Shown piece by piece: positions 60,766 through 64,000 of a stretch of DNA of 64,000 nucleotides. The notes beneath the pieces were generated by a model. The model searched no databases, was not told the origin of the DNA, and saw only the letters and a program-made list of their open reading frames with translations. This DNA comes from Pestalotiopsis fici W106-1. Taxonomy: Eukaryota > Ascomycota > Sordariomycetes > Amphisphaeriales > Sporocadaceae. The stretch lies in assembly GCF_000516985.1 (NCBI RefSeq), contig NW_006917095.1, positions 869,449-933,448 on the forward strand, written 5' to 3'. The position numbers and the translations under genes are program-made. How positions within the stretch are numbered: position 1 is the first letter of the stretch; the number at the start of each line of letters is the position of its first letter.

Positions 60766-62264
60766 TCAAGCCTTTCCTTTCGCAACTGCAGCCAGGATCT
60801 CATCAACTTCAATCTTGTGCTTGGAAAAGTTATCAACCAAATCGTCCCACATCTTTGGATCGTGTTCATGTTTCCTGTCGCTGTTCCAGGCATAGTCTGT
60901 GATAGTAAAGGCACGGCTACTCTCAAACATGAAAGCGATCGAGGCTGGAGAGATTTGCATCACGGGCGGGTCAGCCTTGGAAGCCTCGGCGAATTGCTCA
61001 TAAGCCACGCCGTGGGGTACAAAACCACACTCGAATGAGATACTGCCTGGCTGGAACTCGTCTGAACGGCCACCATAGTCACCGTAAATGAGGCCCATGA
61101 GTTCCGAGGCACAGTTGCGGTGGTAGTATGGCGGGCGGTACGTATGCGACGCAACGTCCCAGCGCGGGGAGAAGATGAGAAAGTCGGCCAGCGGGGCGGC
61201 TGGATCGCGCGACCGGGCCGTCAGGACACAGAAGATGGACGGATCAATGTGATCAACGGATATGGAACCAACATTGACAAACTTGGTGAGATCGTACTTG
61301 TACGGGACGTAGTTACCGTGCCATGCAATCACGTCAAACGGGCAATGCTTCTGGGTACTGTTGAAGAATTTGCCTCCTAGCTTGTAGACGATATTCCAAG
61401 GGTCGTCCTTGGTCACCTCGTAGGCAGCGACGGGATGGAGAAAATCTCGAGCATTCGCAAGCCCGTTGGCACCTAGAGGGCCAAGCTCGGGCAGTTCAAA
61501 GCTGGAGCCCCAGACCTCGAGAATGTAGCCCCGGGTTGGGCCATTGACGCTGACTCGGAATCTTTGTCCACGCTGTATGACGCAGATCTCTCCAGGTTGC
61601 ACGTAGAGAAAACCAAACTCGGTCTGGATGTCAAGGGCTCCTTGCTGTGGCACAATGAGAAAATCGCCATCTGAATTGACAAAAGCCCGTTTGGTCATGC
61701 TCTTGTTGCAGAGAAAAACATGAGTTGCCAGGCCTTCACGTAGTGTTGGGTCTCCCGAACCGGCGATAGTTTTAAGCCCGTCGACAAAATCGACGTCTTG
61801 GCCGGCGGGGATCTCAAACGGCTTCCACGCCAACTGTGTTGGGGATACATGAACACGAGAATTTAGTGGTAGAAAATTTGACTCCGTGTCGACATTATCC
61901 GGCAATTCAGTCTGAATAATTAATCAAATCAGCTCTGGCGTGTCTGAAGGTTGAATCTTTTACCCACAAATCCTTGATGAGCTACGGCGGGTCTGGAGCG
62001 GTACAGCCAGGCCTTTTTATTGACATGACGAGGCGCGACGAATGCCGATGCCGTCATTTGCTCGGCATAAAGGCCAAACCGAATCGATCTGGGACTGTTC
62101 TGACCTCTTGGGATTGTGCCGGGGATGGCCTCGGATTCAAAACTGTTGTTGAATCCGGGCTGGTATTTGTACGGGTCATTTGGGCGTGTGGCGAAAGAAG
62201 GGATGCTTCCGTCTTTCTGCGTCGAAGCCCAGTGAAATATGTTTTGAAAGTCCTGTGTAGACAT
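60766..62264 (-). CDS. Homogentisate 1,2-dioxygenase-like enzyme
   Basis: Fe(II) ring-cleaving dioxygenase of the HmgA family; the type reaction turns homogentisate into maleylacetoacetate in Tyr/Phe breakdown. Two exons (61968-62264, 60766-61911) join in frame to 480 residues. Family segments are plain: FATRPNDPYKYQPGFNNSFESEA, SPTQLAWKPFEIP, GYILEVWG, AWHGNYVPYKYDL, PPYYHRNCASELMGLIYG with the His and Glu ligands, and VPHGV with the last His. The normal LHSTMTPHGPD motif is changed to FECGFVPHGVAYEQF, so the pocket beside the iron differs from the housekeeping enzyme. No maleylacetoacetate isomerase or fumarylacetoacetase lies in the window. Likely a paralogue with a modified substrate. Confidence 0.9.
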
Positions 62265-62675
62265 TGTGTCTGATTTGTGTTTCTCTCGTGCTGTGTGTTT
62301 TGGTCTATACAGACGGCTTGTCCAATGTGACGAAAAACCACGACCAACTTGGGATTCATATACCTTTCATGGTCATCGTGTTGAGCGCTAGAGGGCAGCC
62401 TGTGCCTGCGCGAATGCCCCGCCAAGTGCTAATAGCGCCTTCACTGCCTTAACACCCCCACAATCCAGAGACGCGAGCCACGGCTGTCGCTTTTATTTAC
62501 CCGCTGACCACGGCAGATAATATGTGGGGAGGTTTCAAGACCTATATTAACAAGAACTTGGTAAGCATCCATCATAGGCAAAAAAGGCACTGATTGTGAT
62601 TTTTTATATGCACATGTGATGCACACCGCAAAGAACGCCCGCTGAGCAAAACCTTAGTCACGGCCAAGGTACGCC
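62265..62675. promoter_or_regulatory. Bidirectional promoter between HGD-like and carboxylesterase genes
   Basis: 411 bp separates two divergent start codons (62264 minus, 62676 plus), a layout that favours joint control. No clear repeated CGG site picked out by eye. Confidence 0.4.
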
Positions 62676-64000
62676 ATGTCGGCTGGCATCTACCACGCTA
62701 CTCTCAACAGCACTCTCAGTGGGGTTGACTGTTCGCCACACGTCACGGTATTCCGCGGGATACCCTACGGCAGCATTCCAAGGCGCTTTGCTCGGTGTGA
62801 ACCGATACACACTTACCCGCGAGAACTCGATTGCACTCAATTCGGGTACAGCGTCTTCATTCCCGTGGATTGATAGCCCTGTACTCATCATGACCCGTCT
62901 AGTCCACGATGCCCCCAACTCCAATTGGACGTCGGTTGTCTGCTGCGCATCCCACCAGATATCTCGCCTCGACCTGAAAATGAAGACGAGTATCGATGCA
63001 CCAATCTTGATGTGTTTGTACCAAAGCTTGCGACCCAGGACAATGGCAATGGCTTGCCCGTCTTGGTCTGGATTCACGGTGAGTCATGGAAACTCCTTTT
63101 GAAAGGATCATATGTCTTGACATTTGCTAACTGAGCTTCAAAGGTGGCTCCCAAGCTGTAACGTTTGGCAGTAGCGCATCTGGTGTATGCGGTGGGTCTC
63201 GTGGGAACTAGCATACATACCAAGTTATTCTGACCGCAATCGAATCCAGACATGACCGCGCTCGTGGGTAACTCAGTGGTTATGGAAAAGCCAGTTATTG
63301 CTGTCACCGTGCAATACAGATTGAACATGTTTGCTCTTGGAGATGGTACCGGCGAGAAGAATCTCGCACTCCACGATCAATCATCAGCATTGACATGGGT
63401 TCAACAGCATATCGCTGGCTTTGGGGGAGATCCAGTGAGTATTTTTCCATTGGACATGTCAGACATTTTGAATATATACTTAGACGCTCGATGTCTGCCA
63501 GGCAAGAGTCACGTTAGCGGGTGAAAGTGCCGGAGCTGTCTACTGTCACGCCCATATGGTGACGGGTGCACCAGCACAACAATTTGCCTTGTTGTCGGGA
63601 TCATTACATCTTTCACCGCCACAACCTGCGCATAATGTAATGGCATTGCGAAGTTCGATAAGGCAAAAGCTCCAAGAATTGAGTCCTGACCTGGATTTCA
63701 GCTCGGCTTCAGCAGCTCAAATCGTTCATGCTATAGAACGATCAGGGGTACAATCATTTTTTCTCGAGGACGACCCCATTTTCGCAGGCTGGGAAAAGAC
63801 AGTTGGCACAGGGCGTCGCCTGTTCCTGAGTGATGTGCAGAAAGAGGTCCGTTATGTCTGACGAGACAAATCTAGGAGTTTCGACTAGCTGACATTGATA
63901 CAGTCGGCCATATGGCAAGCAGGGATACACCTCTTAGATGACCATGATATCATTAAAGCCTTTGACCTAGCTGGTGATGATAGCAGGAAGCTCAAAGAAC
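62676..64000 (+). CDS. Type-B carboxylesterase, second copy, cut by window end
   Basis: Partial gene: the 3' end is outside the window. Exons from 62676 join in frame across at least five introns. Motifs: TVFRGIPYGSIPRRFA near the N-terminus, LDVFVPKLATQDNG and LPVLVWIHGGSQAV (oxyanion hole, less glycine-rich than usual HGGG), VTVQYRLNMFALG, NLALHDQSSALTWVQQHIAGFGGDP, nucleophile serine in LAGESAGAVYCH. The last exon seen starts SAIWQAGIHLLDDHD after an intron near 63846. Divergent from the HGD-like gene. It belongs to the same family as the esterase at 55.6-57.4 kb but is clearly diverged, so not a recent duplicate. Confidence 0.85.

Overview
This window is nuclear DNA of a filamentous ascomycete (Pezizomycotina, most likely a Sordariomycete; this placement is inference). 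The evidence is short GT-AG introns of about 50-80 nt with CTAAC/CTGAC-type branch sites, fungal gene families (Zn2Cys6 regulators, Dal5-like MFS permeases, secreted tyrosinase and intradiol dioxygenase), and AT-saturated blocks of the kind left by repeat-induced point mutation (RIP). Three 100-N runs (11902-12001, 27599-27698, 48971-49070) are scaffold gaps.

Layout. 0-10.3 kb: a solo LTR, then MFS permease (-), arylsulfotransferase-family secreted protein (-), second MFS transporter (+) and Zn2Cys6 regulator (+). The control regions share the hexamer TGCGGA/TCCGCA, so these four genes look like one regulated unit. 10.7-12.8 kb: an unrecognised ORF with a GC-AG intron faces a Ulp1-like protease fragment across a gap. 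13.7-16.2 kb: a convergent pair of secreted phenol enzymes (intradiol dioxygenase and tyrosinase). 17.4-21.2 kb: an AT-hook gene destroyed by five stops, each explicable as a C-to-T change, and an apparently intact unknown gene. 21.6-25.8 kb: a complete 5-oxoprolinase-like gene.

26.2-47.5 kb is a transposon graveyard around one intact MFS gene (31.9-33.4 kb). I resolved three elements by their ends. The first is a 5.3-kb Ty1/Copia element on the minus strand (233-bp LTRs, TSD ATAAG). The second is a 6.75-kb DNA transposon with about 0.9-kb terminal inverted repeats, an 8-bp target duplication, a decayed integrase-core (DDE) transposase and a second low-complexity ORF. The third is a 6.75-kb Ty3/Gypsy element (184-bp LTRs, TSD ATAAA) inserted inside the right inverted repeat of that DNA transposon.

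47.9-64 kb is again gene-rich: a class-I glutamine amidotransferase, a PLP aminotransferase, an isocitrate-lyase-family protein without its catalytic cysteine motif, and then a candidate aromatic-ester catabolic cluster. That cluster holds a Zn2Cys6 regulator, a carboxylesterase, an alpha/beta hydrolase, an SDR, a homogentisate-dioxygenase paralogue and a second carboxylesterase that runs off the window. The best leads are the nested DNA transposon, the motif-less isocitrate lyase and the esterase/ring-cleavage cluster. All exon structures were read by eye from splice signals and frame continuity; no database search was possible.
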